Of a DNA stretch of 64,000 bases, positions 19,419 to 29,924 are shown one piece after another. The first letter of the stretch is position 1. Each line of letters starts with the position of its first letter. The notes beneath the pieces are model-generated. The model saw only the letters and a list, made by a program, of their open reading frames with translations. It had not been told where the DNA came from and searched no databases. Source of the stretch: Arion vulgaris. Taxonomy: Eukaryota > Mollusca > Gastropoda > Stylommatophora > Arionidae. Position numbers and translations under genes: made by a program. Location: the NCBI GenBank assembly GCA_020796225.1, contig CM036767.1:17142427-17206426 (forward strand), given 5' to 3'.

Positions 19419-19530
19419 ATCGACAAAATATAACAAGGGAAACAAGAAAGAAAACATAAAGAAATAAAAACAATATTTACAAGTCCAATTTATAAGGTTT
19501 GAAGATCATCAAAAGTTAGAGACAGAGCTC

Positions 19531-19778
19531 GCCCGAGTGGTTACCGGGTCCCAAGTTTGTGGTGTAACGAAAAGAACCACTGTTACCTACCACACATGTC
19601 GTATGAGGCGACTAAGGAGGTTTGACTGAAATCGGATGCACATGTCCTAAACGTGTAGAAGTCTATGGGTTTAGGGGCCTGTCAAACCAATGTGCAACGT
19701 ATATATGTTCTTGGCAAAGATCAAACATATCACAGAGTGATTAAAATTGGTCGTAAAGAACGAACGCAAAGAAGAAGA
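19531..19778 (+). mobile_element. SINE-C
   Basis: Head GCCCGAGTGGTTACCGGGTC, then CACATGTCGTATGAGGCGAC, GAAATCGGATGCACATGTCC, GTAGAAGTCTATGGGTTTAG, ACATATCACAGAGTGATTAA and GAACGCAAAGAAGAAGAAGG. Other copies: 43377, 47101 (partial), 59822, 63074. Confidence 0.87.
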
Positions 19779-19921
19779 AGGAGAGACAGAGCCGTAGAGA
19801 GAGAGGGATAGAGAGAAATAAGAGAGAGAGAGAAAATGGATAGAGAGAGAAGAGAGAGAGAGAGAGGGATAGATAGAAAGAGAGATGGATAGAGAGAGAG
19901 AGATAGAGAGAGAGAGAGCAG
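19779..19921. repeat. GA-rich simple repeat
   Basis: (GAGA)n with GATA interruptions, directly following the SINE-C tail, possibly grown from it. Confidence 0.9.
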
Positions 19922-19961
19922 GAAATGTTCGAAGAAATAAAAGATAAAACAAGAACTTTTA

Positions 19962-20137
19962 AGGACTACGGGTGACTAGTCCTCTGTAAGTGCGGGTTCA
20001 ACTCCACGGACTGGCAGAAAAGCTACAGGTTCCCCAGATTTACGGTGTTCGTGGCGCCGAGCCGAAGGGTTACGATGTCCATGACACCGAGCCGAAGAGC
20101 TTTCAGTTCAAGTGCTTCTGGATCGGAACAAAAAAAT
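19962..20137 (+). mobile_element. SINE-A, 5' truncated
   Basis: Begins inside the tRNA-like head at GGACTACGGGTGACTAGTC and keeps the B-box region GCGGGTTCAACTCCACGG, a GCACCGA-type body and the GTGCTTCTGGATCGGAAC end with an A-rich tail. Next 430 bp (20140-20570) contain only an A-run and AT-rich DNA. Confidence 0.85.
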
Positions 20138-20571
20138 TAATTAATTAAAAAAACTAATACTAAATACAATTAAAAAAAAAAAAAAAAAATAGCTGGTAAG
20201 AACTCTGACAAAACAAGAAGAAACTTTCAACAAATGAAAGCAGTGGTGCACGAATATTTGCATAAATAAAGACGAAAAGAACAATGTAGATAACGTTGAA
20301 ACAATCACAAGAAAAGAACCAGGAACATCGTTAGATGAAGTTGTATTTTCAAGAACAGATGAGAACAAGAAAAATCTCCAGGAAGTTATAATATTTCAGC
20401 AGAGTTTATCCAAGTTGAAGGACAAGAAAAGTTGAAGAAGTACAAAGAATAAAACGTATATCACGCAATATGTAGGAAATTAGTGCAAAAATGAATTTAT
20501 CACACAGACTGGAAAACATCAATATTTGTCACAATGCTTAAAAAATGGGAGATGCAAATTATATCTTGTCT

Positions 20572-21066
20572 TCTTCTTCTTTTGTCGTCACACTGCTACC
20601 GGGTTGTTGCCCAGTGTCCTGGTTTTCTGTTTTGGTCTTGCGCTGTTCTGGTGGCTTGTGTGATTGTTATTTTTGCTCTTTCACAGGATTCTGCTACGCC
20701 ATCTAACCATATTTTCCGTGGCCTTCCTCTTGCCTTCTTTCCCGATGTTCTGTTGTAGAAGACTCTATATACTGTGGAGTTTGGATACATTCTTATTAAG
20801 TGGCCAAACCACTTCATTCTTTGTCTCTCAATGTAATTCAAACAAGGTCCTGTGCCAAATTTCTTTCTTATGCTGATGTTGGTGATTCTTCCTTTTCTTG
20901 TGTTGTTGGTAACTTTTCGCAGACAACGCATTTCACATGTAGTTATTTTTTGCGACTGCACTTTGCTCATTGTCCATGTTTGGCTCTGGTAACACAAAGT
21001 AGGTATAAAAATGCTGTTGATCATCTGTTGCTTAACTGCCTGTGAAATGTTTGGGTGCCTTAACAA
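20572..21066 (-). pseudogene. LINE-K 3' end, longest copy (156 open codons)
   Basis: The open frame begins MLRHPNISQAVKQQMINSIF, has TLCYQSQTWTMSKVQSQKI and CEMRCLRKVTNNTRKGRITN, then RMKWFGHLIRM, GKKARGRPRKIWLDG and TITQATRTAQDQNRKPGH. This is the C-terminal region after the RT palm; the Y-x-S-x-TW and CLRK motifs are standard. Minus-strand 3' end has a GAAGAAGAAG tail. No stop for 156 codons, so it is one of the youngest LINE fragments here, but the catalytic palm is absent. Confidence 0.8.
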
Positions 21067-21079
21067 TGGGGCTAGCTGG

Positions 21080-21537
21080 TAGGTTACAGCATTTGCTTTT
21101 GCACTCTAGCCTTTTCTCTTATCGCTGTACGTTACATTGGGCCTGCAAGTAATGTCTCCATATCGTTCTTTCATGGACAATTCGTTCAATCTCTTCTATG
21201 AAAATGAATACTATATTTCTCATCTTTCTCAGTAAAGGTCATTTTAGGATTTTACTAGAGTCATTGTTTCTTGAACATTTGCAACGCACCACACAAAGCA
21301 TTCTTTGTGATTCTTTGATAAATTATTCTCTGAATATGACCAACATATCTCCATCTACTCTATCAACAGTTGTTGCTAGTGGTTTACCAAACATTTCTCT
21401 GATTTCATCACTTCTCCTGAATTTGTTCCACTTCATGTTCATTATTTTTCGCAGACATTTTCAAATCCATTTAACTTACTTTTTATATCTGCAGTCATTT
21501 TTGGTTCTAATTCTCGCTGGTATATGTTACAATTGAT
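21080..21537 (-). pseudogene. LINE-L 3' end, minus strand
   Basis: Complement of CTTGCAGGCCCAATGTAACG 3' UTR followed by RT C-terminal remnants; the segment TTTTTCGCAGACATTTTCAA matches 53357-53376. Disrupted frame. It lies directly beside the LINE-K fragment. Confidence 0.7.
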
Positions 21538-21538
21538 A

Positions 21539-21772
21539 CTTCTTCTTCTTCTTCTTCTTCGAACGGTCCATATCGATCACTCTGTGTGATTTGTATGTGA
21601 TCTGAGCCTAAAGCGATTGTACGTTGTGCCAGTTATGCGCCTATAAGTAGGCCAGCACTTCCTATTTCTGCGATGCTTTTTATTTACTAGGATAGCTTCC
21701 CTACCTAAGTTGCCTTGTAGGTCGCAGTGTTACTATTCTTTGCTCCCCAAGGAACTCCGGCAACATACGGGA
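21539..21772 (-). mobile_element. SINE-B, minus strand
   Basis: TTCTTCTTCTTCTTCGAACG tail complement, TGATTTGTATGTGATCTGAG, CGATTGTACGTTGTGCCAG and GTTACTATTCTTTGCTCCCC. A small deletion removes the AGAGGCGACT block. The next 640 bp (21780-22420) show no gene. Confidence 0.85.
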
Positions 21773-22421
21773 GAGACTGATACAAAATTAGAATTGGAAA
21801 TTCATAACCTGCAGTTAAATATTTTATTTAACATTTGTGTAAAACTTTGTTAAATTGCGTTGACAATTCGCATCCAAAATGTAGATCCATATTCAAGCTA
21901 GATTAACTACTAATATGCATTTTATTGTGTAGAAATTCCGGAATTGTGCAATAGACTGAAATAAATGGAATTCTCATTACGTTCAATACGTATCATAGAA
22001 CTATATAGTGATCAGATGGCAGCTGTAAGAACATGCAATGACACATCCGATTGGTTTGACATTAGACGCAGTGTCATATAAGATTGTATTATATCGCTTT
22101 GTCTGTGCAGCATGTACGCTGATTGAAAAATAAAAATAAGGAATTTTACACTAGAAAGAAAAACAAAACCAAAAAAACAGCACGATTCTTTTGCAATGGG
22201 TGGAAGAAAAATACTTGAACTAAGGTTTGCTAAATATACAGTGTTATCTTTAACGAAAAGAACGACATACTAAATATGCAAAGATATTGATTAATCAACA
22301 TCGAACTGACGTGTTGAGCCGCTGGACACTACTGGATTTGCTGAGGCGGAGATCGGAGCACCTATGGACATGTACAGAGTGCTATGATGATAGTCCTTAT
22401 ATAACTGATAACAGTGTTACT

Positions 22422-22862
22422 ATCCGTAGAGGTTAGGAGCTCGCCTCTAGTATAAAAGGTTCTCGGTTCGCTTCTTTGTGGAGCTATTGGAATGTTATTC
22501 CAGTGTGTCCTGATCACAGTGTGGGGGAGGAAGGGGGTATCGAGTTCGTAGTTCTATCGGAGTAGGACGATAAAAGTGATCTCGTGTTCAAGTCGAGCAC
22601 GTAAAAGAATGATTGACAGTACAAAGTCGAGAAGAACAGGCTGGAAAGCCGCTACCAGGGCAAAAATTCTGTAGAAAGATTAAAAAGTATAATTCCTGCA
22701 AAATATTTTCACAGTCTTCAAAATTTTATCAGGGAGCCTCACTGTTGCTACGGAGTTTGTGCACTGCTACTGAAATCTTCCTGTTCAAGCAAGAGACCGA
22801 AGCACTCATGGTTACTCATCGAAGTGTAATGATGATGGTTCTATCAATCAATCAATCAATCA
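22422..22862 (+). mobile_element. Family-G element with (ATCA)n tail
   Basis: Matches 55262-56024 in order: GTCGAGAAG..CAGGCTGGAAAGCCG, TATTTTCACAGTCTTCAAAA, TTTGTGCACTGCTACTGA, AAGAGACCGAAGCA, ending GGTTCTATCAATCAATCAAT. The start (GGTTAGGAGCTCGCCTC, GGTTCTCGGTTCGCTTC) could be a decayed tRNA-like head. Confidence 0.7.
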
Positions 22863-23018
22863 AGTCTGAGAATGTGTCAAAGAGATATGTTGACAAAGGT
22901 CTGTTCCTGAGAAGATGTTCTTGAAAACCGGGAGGTTCTTCCAGAAGAAATAAATCAACGCTTGGAGGCTGAGTCGCGAGTTGGGGAATCCAGAGGTGTG
23001 AAAACAAGTATTCACAAA

Positions 23019-23145
23019 ATAGATGAGAATTACTCCTGTTGTTCGTTTTCTTGATAAAGGCCTTGTTGGTCGAAACGTTGCTGTATTTTGTCATTGTTTT
23101 TGTAATTTGGAAAACTACAGTACTTTGTGATTACGTGTTTTGAAA
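23019..23145 (+). mobile_element. Family-I element, short copy
   Basis: Starts AAAATAGATGAGA as does the complete insertion at 60484, then CTTGATAAAGGCCTTGTTGG, TCGAAACGTTGCTGTATTTT and GATTACGTGTTTTG. Middle deleted. The hammerhead-like core is discussed under findings. Confidence 0.7.
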
Positions 23146-23221
23146 ACAAGTACAAAACTACTCAAACAGTTCATGTCTAAAATGGCTTAGAAGATGGGTT
23201 TGTACCCGGAACATTCTCACA

Positions 23222-23800
23222 AATCCTTCCTTCCTTTCGTTCGCTTGAAGTTTTGTCTTTATATTCTATGTTGTCTCTTGCACAAACTTCACTGTTTTTG
23301 TAGCTCACACAGTGGCCGGTGTAGTTTTATGTCAAGTGTTGTTTCGTTAGGCCAGTGAGTTTGCCTCAGTATATAATATTCGGAACAGTCTGGAAGTATG
23401 TGCTCTGCAGTCTGATGTGTCTGTCCACATATACACATGGCTGAATTGTCAATCTTGAATTTTGTATACATGTGGCTGCGGAGCCGATTGTGTCCTGTTC
23501 TAAGGTGCAGAATGATGACTTGTTCCAATCTGTTCATACTATAGTAATCGTATTGTGGTGGTATTTGGGTCCTTCTGATTGATTTAATCATCCTTTTCTG
23601 TTGGTGGTAGGTAACTGACACAGCCCGCTGCTCACCTGCAGCAAATTCCTTGGTCAACCGATCTGCTGTTTCATTTCCTGGTATTTCACAGTGAGACGGT
23701 ATCCACTGCAAGACGACCCTTCGCTGTTTGGACAGTTTAGAGAGTATGGTCTGTAGATCTGGCAATTTTCTGGACTGGAGTGCTTGGAGTTTTGATTTTG
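23222..23800 (-). pseudogene. LINE-Q 3' end: RNase H domain and Cys/His tail
   Basis: A 158-codon minus-strand frame has QWIPSHCEIPGNETADRLTK, the C-terminal RNase H motif (His and Asp conserved) of Jockey/I-type LINEs, then LHLRTGHNRLRSHMY and a C-x-C..H-x4-H-like tail (CICGQTHQTAEHIL). The RT domain and early RNase H residues are missing to the right. 3' UTR shared with 14999-15112. Intact for its length but 5' truncated. Confidence 0.85.
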
Positions 23801-23904
23801 CGATTCTCCCAAATGAACTGGATCAAAGTGCGCTGAGCCGCAAATTGAAGATCATGAGATCTGAAAGAAAGTAGCAGAATCAAACGACTGCGTTGGGGTT
23901 GACG

Positions 23905-24098
23905 GAAACTCTGTGGTCAAGCAGTTAAGCAGAAAGTCTTACGTTTTGAAAAACCTGTGTTCGAATTCGGACCAAGTAGATCGGCTCATTTGTGCACCTT
24001 TTCGTAGATTCCTTAGAAATATTGATGGAGCAAATGACTTGGTGCTTTGTGCATTACTTTTGGCAGGTGATGTGCTGTTTTTGCGGAGAAAGACCCCA
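23905..24098 (+). mobile_element. SINE-F
   Basis: Head TGTGGTCAAGCAGTTAAGC with GTTCGAATTCGGACC as B-box-like signal, body TTGATGGAGCAAATGACTTG and TTTGTGCATTACTTTTGGCA. The expected 3' end is replaced by a 17-bp tandem array. Confidence 0.8.
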
Positions 24099-24373
24099 AG
24101 TTTGTTGAAGTCCTACGTTTGTTGAAGTCCTACGTTTGTTGAAGCCCTACGTTTGTTGAAGCCCTACGTTTGTTGAAGTCCTACGTTTGTTGAAGCCCTA
24201 CGTTTGTTGAAGTCCTAAGTTTGTTGAAGTCCTAAGTTTGTTGAAGCCCTACGTTTGTTGAAGTCCTACGTTTGTTGAAGTCCTAAGTTTGTTGAAGTCC
24301 TAAGTTTGTTGAAGTCCTACGTTTGTTGAAGCCCTACGTTTGTTGAAGTCCTAAGTTTGTTGAAGCCCTACAC
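24098..24373. repeat. 17-bp tandem array, about 16 units
   Basis: Units TTTGTTGAAGTCCTACG with T/C (GTCC/GCCC) and A/C (TAAG/TACG) changes, starting where the SINE-F sequence stops. 24380-24779 contains no recognised gene. Confidence 0.93.
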
Positions 24374-24787
24374 TTCACGAAAAGTGGAGATGAATAAATA
24401 AGTAAACAAGTAAATAACCATCTTCTGGGTCATTTATTTAAAAAAATGTTTGCACTTTGAACATTGTGAACTTTGACATGTATCATGGGATGTATCTACG
24501 ACACAAGAGGTTATAAGATTACTGCAACCTTATCACGGACATATCTGTGTTTTGTAGATCAGAGAAGAAATCAGCGTTCTTTATTTCTCTACACTTATAG
24601 GATGAAATCTACAACACGGGCACACTCACAAGCTCAGACCAAGCAGGCCAATTAAACAGCCGAGTTCGTTAATTTGATCGTTCGAGTGAACGGAAATGTT
24701 AGTCCATGCAGGTCGTCGCTCGGTGCCTTCTCTGGTGAAAATCACATATAGGTCACACATAGTGATCATCTGGTGGTTGTTCTAGAG

Positions 24788-25165
24788 CAGCGGTTCTCAA
24801 ACTTGGCGTTACCGTGGACCCCCATGTAAATACAATTTGCCGTCACGGACCCAAAAAAGTATCTATATATGAAAATTTTCAAACGGTGGAGTTATTATTA
24901 CACCACACCAGCAGTCAAGCTCACTCCAAATTCTCAGACTGAGGGATATTTTAAATGATCTTTCATTTTGTCCTGTCAGACATTTAGTCTCTTATCCGGT
25001 TCGGGTTCTTTGATTTCACAGAGGAACTAGTTTACCACTGTTTTTATACAAGTTTTTAAAATGTAGTTTTCTTTTTGAAATATCAAAGATCTTAATATTT
25101 GTTCACAAATATTTGTTGAGGACCAGCTGTGAGTATCTCGCGGAGTCACAGTTTGGGAAACTCTG
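24788..25165. mobile_element. hAT-type non-autonomous element, 378 bp, 8-bp target duplication
   Basis: Left end CAGCGGTTCTCAAACTTGG and right end CAGTTTGGGAAACTCTG form imperfect inverted repeats of the hAT (Charlie-like) type. TTCTAGAG at 24780-24787 is repeated at 25166-25173. No transposase; the right arm covers only the terminal 16 bp. Confidence 0.9.
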
Positions 25166-25320
25166 TTCTAGAGCAATCGCGAAAGTGGTTCTTTGGACTA
25201 TAATCACATGCAGATTGTCCCTTGTAATCAATAAGTGATGTTTTTTGGAGAGTCTACCCCGCCAGAAATGAGAGGATACTGCAGTGGTGACCAATAGACC
25301 CTACCTGACTACGAGTCTCT

Positions 25321-25522
25321 GCCCTTCTGCCCAGCGTGTTCGTAGCGCGTTGGACTACGGGTGACTATCCCTCTGTGTTGCGGGTTCAATTCCGCGGGAT
25401 GGCAGAAAAAGCCACAGATTCCCCAGATTTAAGGTATTCGTGGCACCGAACCGAAGGGTTACGATGTCCATGGCACCGAGCCGAAGAGCTGAAAACTCAA
25501 GTGCTTCTGGATCGGGAAAAAA
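25321..25522 (+). mobile_element. SINE-A, full length, tRNA-derived
   Basis: Head CCCAGCGTGTTCGTAGCGCG with A-box-like GTAGCGCGTTGGACTACGGG and B-box-like GCGGGTTCAATTCCGCGGG, body GGCACCGAACCGAAGGGTTA and GTGCTTCTGGATCGGG, then an A-run. tRNA-like spacing supports RNA polymerase III origin. Copies: 19962, 37100, 44060 (minus), 50511, 56025. Confidence 0.92.
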
Positions 25523-25565
25523 AACTACGAGTCTCAGGAACATTAACTTATTATACTAACTAACT

Positions 25566-26268
25566 AATAGCCGTCCATCGCAAGCGATGATGACAACAAT
25601 CTCAGACGTGTACTGTGCACCTCTCTGGTGTGTGCGGAGGTGACTGTAGAGTCAATCCTAGAACAGAATCCCGACCACAGGTGGGGCATACATGATCAAG
25701 GTTAGACATGTGCGTGTTGTGCTCTGTCTTTTCGCGCTGCTCGTTTTCTCTGTGACTCAACAATACGATGATTCTCAGCTATTCGGGTTCCTCTTTTGTT
25801 GTTACAGCGCCACATTTGGCGATCTTGCGCAAGATTCCCAGCACGTATTGTCTATATCGAAGCATTTCAGAGACACTTTAAGAGTGTCTTTAAAGCGTTT
25901 TTCTGTCCACCAGCTAAACGTCTGCCCCCTTCAAGCTCGCCATACATCAACTGTTTTGGGATGCGTTTATCAGGCATTCGAGCAACGTGACCGACCCATC
26001 TCAGTTGGGCCTTCTGCAACAGGGTGTTGACGCTTGGGATCTTTGCTCTTGTGAGGACTTCGCTGTCTGAAATTTTGTCCTGCCAGTTTATTTTTAGTAT
26101 TCTGCGTAGACAGCTTGTGTGGAAATGGTTTAATTTTCTTCCGTGTCTGCTATACACTGTCCATGTCTCGCTTGCGTGCAGCAGCGTGGTTAGCACTATG
26201 GCCTGGTAAACTTTCAGCTTTGTGACTATGCTTATCCCCTTCCGTTCCCACACAGTGACACATAACCT
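25566..26268 (-). pseudogene. LINE-N 3' end: RT C-terminal domain, minus strand
   Basis: The 128-codon frame contains KLKVYQAIVLTTLLHASETW, TVYSRHGRKLNHFH, SCLRRILKINWQDKISDSEV, AQLRWVGHVARMPDKRIPK and a YGELEGGRRLAGGQK motif, one of the most recognisable LINE RT C-termini in metazoans. Further 3' (25566-25860) the frame breaks; a SSSC-type zinc finger region is likely but damaged. Palm domain absent. Confidence 0.85.
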
Positions 26269-26304
26269 TCCGAACGCAGCACAATATTATACTATAGCAC
26301 ATAC

Positions 26305-26455
26305 GCATAACACGTAATTACAAAGTAATGTAGTTTTACAAAAACAATGACAATGCACAGCAACGTTTCGACCAAATGCTGTCTATTGTCATTGTTTTTG
26401 TATTTTGTAAAAAAAAGAACAGTACTTTGTTATTACGTGTTTCGCCATATGCCAT
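26305..26455. mobile_element. Two Family-I ends joined head-to-head (inverted)
   Basis: Left arm ACGTAATTACAAAGTAATG then CAGCAACGTTTCGACCA is the reverse complement of a family-I 3' end; right arm GTCTATTGTCATTGTTTTTG then CTTTGTTATTACGTGTTT repeats the same end forward. The join is near 26372. A self-complementary transcript would form a long hairpin. Confidence 0.75.
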
Positions 26456-26628
26456 AATTATACTGCAGTCCCCCTACCTGCCCATATTGAGATTCACTAC
26501 ACGCATAGAGTTGTTGGAGGTTTCTGGGTCTGAAAGAAAAGCCATGTACTGTCTCCAGCATGCTACAGGAAAAGAGTGAAAACTCATAATTTCTGTGGTT
26601 CGACAACAACAACAATGATCCTAGATTT

Positions 26629-27683
26629 GTCATCACTTGCTCGTGAATATCTTGTCATCACTTGCTCGTGAATATCTTGTCATCACTTGCTCGTGAATAT
26701 CTTGTCATCACTTGCTCGTGAATATCTTGTCATCACTTGCTCGTGAATATCTTGTCATCACTTGCTCGTGAATATCTTGTCATCACTTGCTCGTGAATAT
26801 CTTGTCATCACTTGCTCGTGAATATCTTGTCATCACTTGCTCGTGAATATCTTGTCATCACTTGCTCGTGAATATCTTGTCATCACTTGCTCGTGAATAT
26901 CTTGTCATCACTTGCTCGTGAATATCTTGTCATCACTTGCTCGTGAATATCTTGTCATCACTTGCTCGTGAATATCTTGTCATCACTTGCTCGTGAATAT
27001 CTTGTCATCACTTGCTCGTGAATATCTTGTCATCACTTGCTCGTGAATATCTTGTCAGCACTTGCTCGTGAATATCTTGTCAGCACTTGCTCGTGAATAT
27101 CTTGTCAGCACTTGCTCGTGAATATCTTGTCATCACTTGCTCGTGAATATCTTGTCAGCACTTGCTCGTGAATATCTTGTCAGCACTTGCTCGTGAATAT
27201 CTTGTCATCACTTGCTCGTGAATATCTTGTCATCACTTGCTCGTGAATATCTTGTCATCACTTGCTCGTGAATATCTTGTCATCACTTGCTCGTGAATAT
27301 CTTGTCATCACTTGCTCGTGAATATCTTGTCATCACTTGCTCGTGAATATCTTGTCATCACTTGCTCGTGAATATCTTGTCATCACTTGCTCGTGAATAT
27401 CTTGTCATCACTTGCTCGTGAATATCTTGTCATCACTTGCTCGTGAATATCTTGTCATCACTTGCTCGTGAATATCTTGTCAGCACTTGCTCGTGAATAT
27501 CTTGTCATCACTTGCTCGTGAATATCTTGTCATCACTTGCTCGTGAATATCTTGTCAGCACTTGCTCGTGAATATCTTGTCAGCACTTGCTCGTGAATAT
27601 CTTGTCAGCACTTGCTCGTGAATATCTTGTCATCACTTGCTCGTGAATATCTTGTCATCACTTACTCGTGAATATCTTGCTAA
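26629..27683. repeat. 25-bp minisatellite, about 42 units
   Basis: CATCACTTGCTCGTGAATAT then CTTGT, nearly identical throughout; CATCA/CAGCA is almost the only variant and is clustered in two similar blocks (near 27056-27185 and 27480-27610), suggesting block duplication. Confidence 0.96.
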
Positions 27684-27954
27684 CATTATTATTCATAGGC
27701 GGATGTTGAATCACACAGGTTATAATTATTCCCATCTCTGTCATGAAAATGTTCAATTAACAGCTAAAAACCGATGAACGGCAAATATGATTTCAGAATG
27801 TCGTGTCACTTCAAGATCGTTTGTTCCCACAATTTGAACTAGAGGATGCACATATTTTTTACTGTTACAATATAATTTAGAAATTACTACAACATCCTCT
27901 TTTCCTCTTGTTATCTTTTATTCATCTTTCTTTCTCTCTCTCTTTCATCAATTT

Positions 27955-28213
27955 CTCTTCTTTATTGAACGCTTCATATCGACCACTTGTTAACCACACT
28001 TGGTGATGTGTATGTGATCCGAGCTTAAGAGCGATTGAACGTTGTGCCGGTTATGTCCCTACAAGAAAGCCAGCAATCCGATTTCTACGACGCATTTTAT
28101 TTACTAGAGTAGCTTCGCTAGGCCCCTACCTCAGTCACTTCTTATGACATGCCTTGTAGGTCACAGTGTTACTATTCTTTGCTCCCCTTGCAAACCCCGG
28201 CCGCACACAGGAT
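27955..28213 (-). mobile_element. SINE-B, minus strand
   Basis: CTTCATATCGACCACTTG, GATTGAACGTTGTGCCGG, AGTCACTTCTTATGACATGC and GTTACTATTCTTTGCTCCCC. Tail decayed. Confidence 0.83.
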
Positions 28214-28279
28214 AGAAGAATAACATGTATTTATGTTTGAATATAATGTAGTAGTCCATAAAGAGACACGTTTTCTGGG

Positions 28280-28566
28280 CAGATGACGCTCAACAACCCG
28301 GGAGAGCAGGTCGACTAAGGGTCGCTACTCTAACTGAAAGTAGCAACTGCTGCCTTGCAGGTTTTGGCTGGGGACAGTCAAAGGCTGACGGAGAGCGAAC
28401 CCAGTAAACACTGGTTGAAATCGGACACTTCACGGAATGATAAGCACTAGAGCTCCAAAAGGTACTGAACAATGTGATGTAAAACTGCGTTCTTGGCAAA
28501 AACTGTGTATATATCACAATGAGAATGATAAACATGGCTGAAAAAGAACGATCGAGAGAGAGAGAA
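28280..28566 (+). mobile_element. SINE-E (related to SINE-C 3' half)
   Basis: AAGGGTCGCTACTCTAACTG and GTAGCAACTGCTGCCTTGCA head, GGTTGAAATCGGACACTTC, TGTATATATCACAATGAGAA and AAGAACGATCGAGAGAG end. A second copy is at 62396. Shows the same order of modules as SINE-C with diverged sequence. Confidence 0.6.
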
Positions 28567-28679
28567 ATATAATGTACTGTTACTAACACAGCCTAGGATT
28601 CTCTTGTTATCTTTTATTCATCTCTCTTTCTCTCTCTCTCTTTAAATTTCTCTAATTTAGTCTAAATTTAAGCTAAATT

Positions 28680-29135
28680 AAAAATATTGAGAGCATGCAT
28701 TTTCCCAGTGGCTACTTATGGTTGTGAATCATGGACTATTACACAAAAATTAAGAACGAAAATCCAGTCCTTCGAAACTAAATGCTACAGAAAGATCCTA
28801 TGAATACCATGGACAGAAAAAAGAAAGAACACTGATGTCCTGAAAGAACTAAATGTTAAAGAGAATTGGCTGATAAACAACATACTATACAGAAAAGTTA
28901 CATACTTTGGTCACATCAAGCGTCACGATGGTCTGGAGAGAATAATATTAGAGGGCAGGGTCCCAGGACGCAGAGGCAAAGGCAGACCAAGAAGAAGATG
29001 GCTACAAGATATTAAAGAAACCATGAACATGACCATCGACGAAGTGGGTGAACTGGCAAGAGACAGAGTGAATTTCAGATGTGCTGCAAAGAGAGCAACG
29101 TTCTATAAAGGGCACGCACCTTGATGATGATGATT
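28680..29135 (+). pseudogene. LINE-O 3' end, plus strand
   Basis: Frame with one stop reads PVATYGCESWTITQKLRTKI, QSFETKCYRKIL, IPWTEKRKNTDVLKEL, YFGHIKRHDGLE, GKGRPRRRWLQDIKETM and a DRVNFRCAAKRA tail, then GATGATGATGATT. Copies at 38462, 40472, 45010 and 56625 are more decayed. No RT palm. Confidence 0.85.
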
Positions 29136-29154
29136 TTAGTCTATCACCCAATCT

Positions 29155-29745
29155 CTCTATTTTATTATGTTAAAACTCTCTCTTAAACATCTTTCTCTCA
29201 ATCTTTTTCTCCCTCTCATTACCTCATTCTTTCAACAGCTCCTTACCAATATTGTTCCCTCAATATGCCTCACTTTTATTTATCTTTGTCTCTGTCAATG
29301 TCTCTCATTCTACTTCATGTCTACTTCCGCAATCTGTCTATCTCTTTCCCTCTCTCTCTCTCTCTCTCTGTTAATCACTGTCTCAAATCTCTCTTTCAAT
29401 CTTCTACAAACCTCTGTCTCAATCTTTATTTCAATCTCAATCCTAGGCACACTCTTTAAAACTCTTTCTCAACATCTCTTGTCCCCAAATCATTTGCTCT
29501 CAATCTCTCGTTTTTGTTCTCCTCTGAAAAGACTGATGTCTTATCTCAATACCTATCTCAATCTCTACATATTTATCACTCTTAGTCTTTCCCGCACAAT
29601 CTCTTTCTTCCTCGTCTTCAATTTCTTTCTTTCTCTCTTAATCTGTTTCATTATCTTTCTCTCTTTTAAACCCCCCTCTCTCAATCTTTCCGACGACATC
29701 TCTCACATGCTCTTTCTTATTCGATTTCTTCCATTCTTTTAAAAA
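29155..29745. repeat. CT-rich low-complexity tract
   Basis: Dominated by TCTCTC, CAATCT and TTTCTC with no consistent period; open frames here are Leu/Ser/Phe-rich by composition. Region 29746-29925 shows nothing recognisable. Confidence 0.8.
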
Positions 29746-29924
29746 CTATTTCTCTACCGATGCACTGAAATCTGCAAATCTGAGGTGATCAGACCAGACC
29801 AGATCTGGAGAAAACCGTGGATAGGCTGTGGTGATACTAAGTAAATTGACGTTGAAGGTCAAAGAGACGGGTTATAATATCACATAAGTAAGTAAAAATG
29901 TAATTAAAGATAAAACTAACAAGA

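Noticed and set aside
25340..25410. Functional tRNA gene
   Set aside because: The A- and B-box-like signals belong to SINE-A, present in six copies with a long body and A-run; no cloverleaf with an acceptor stem was found. The same applies to SINE-F, H and W heads.
26629..27683. CRISPR-like regular array
   Set aside because: Units are contiguous 25-bp repeats without unique spacers, and the DNA is eukaryotic. The same holds for the 28-, 41- and 57-bp arrays.
29167..29742. 191-codon Leu/Ser-rich frame
   Set aside because: Pyrimidine-rich low-complexity DNA produces hydrophobic translations by default.
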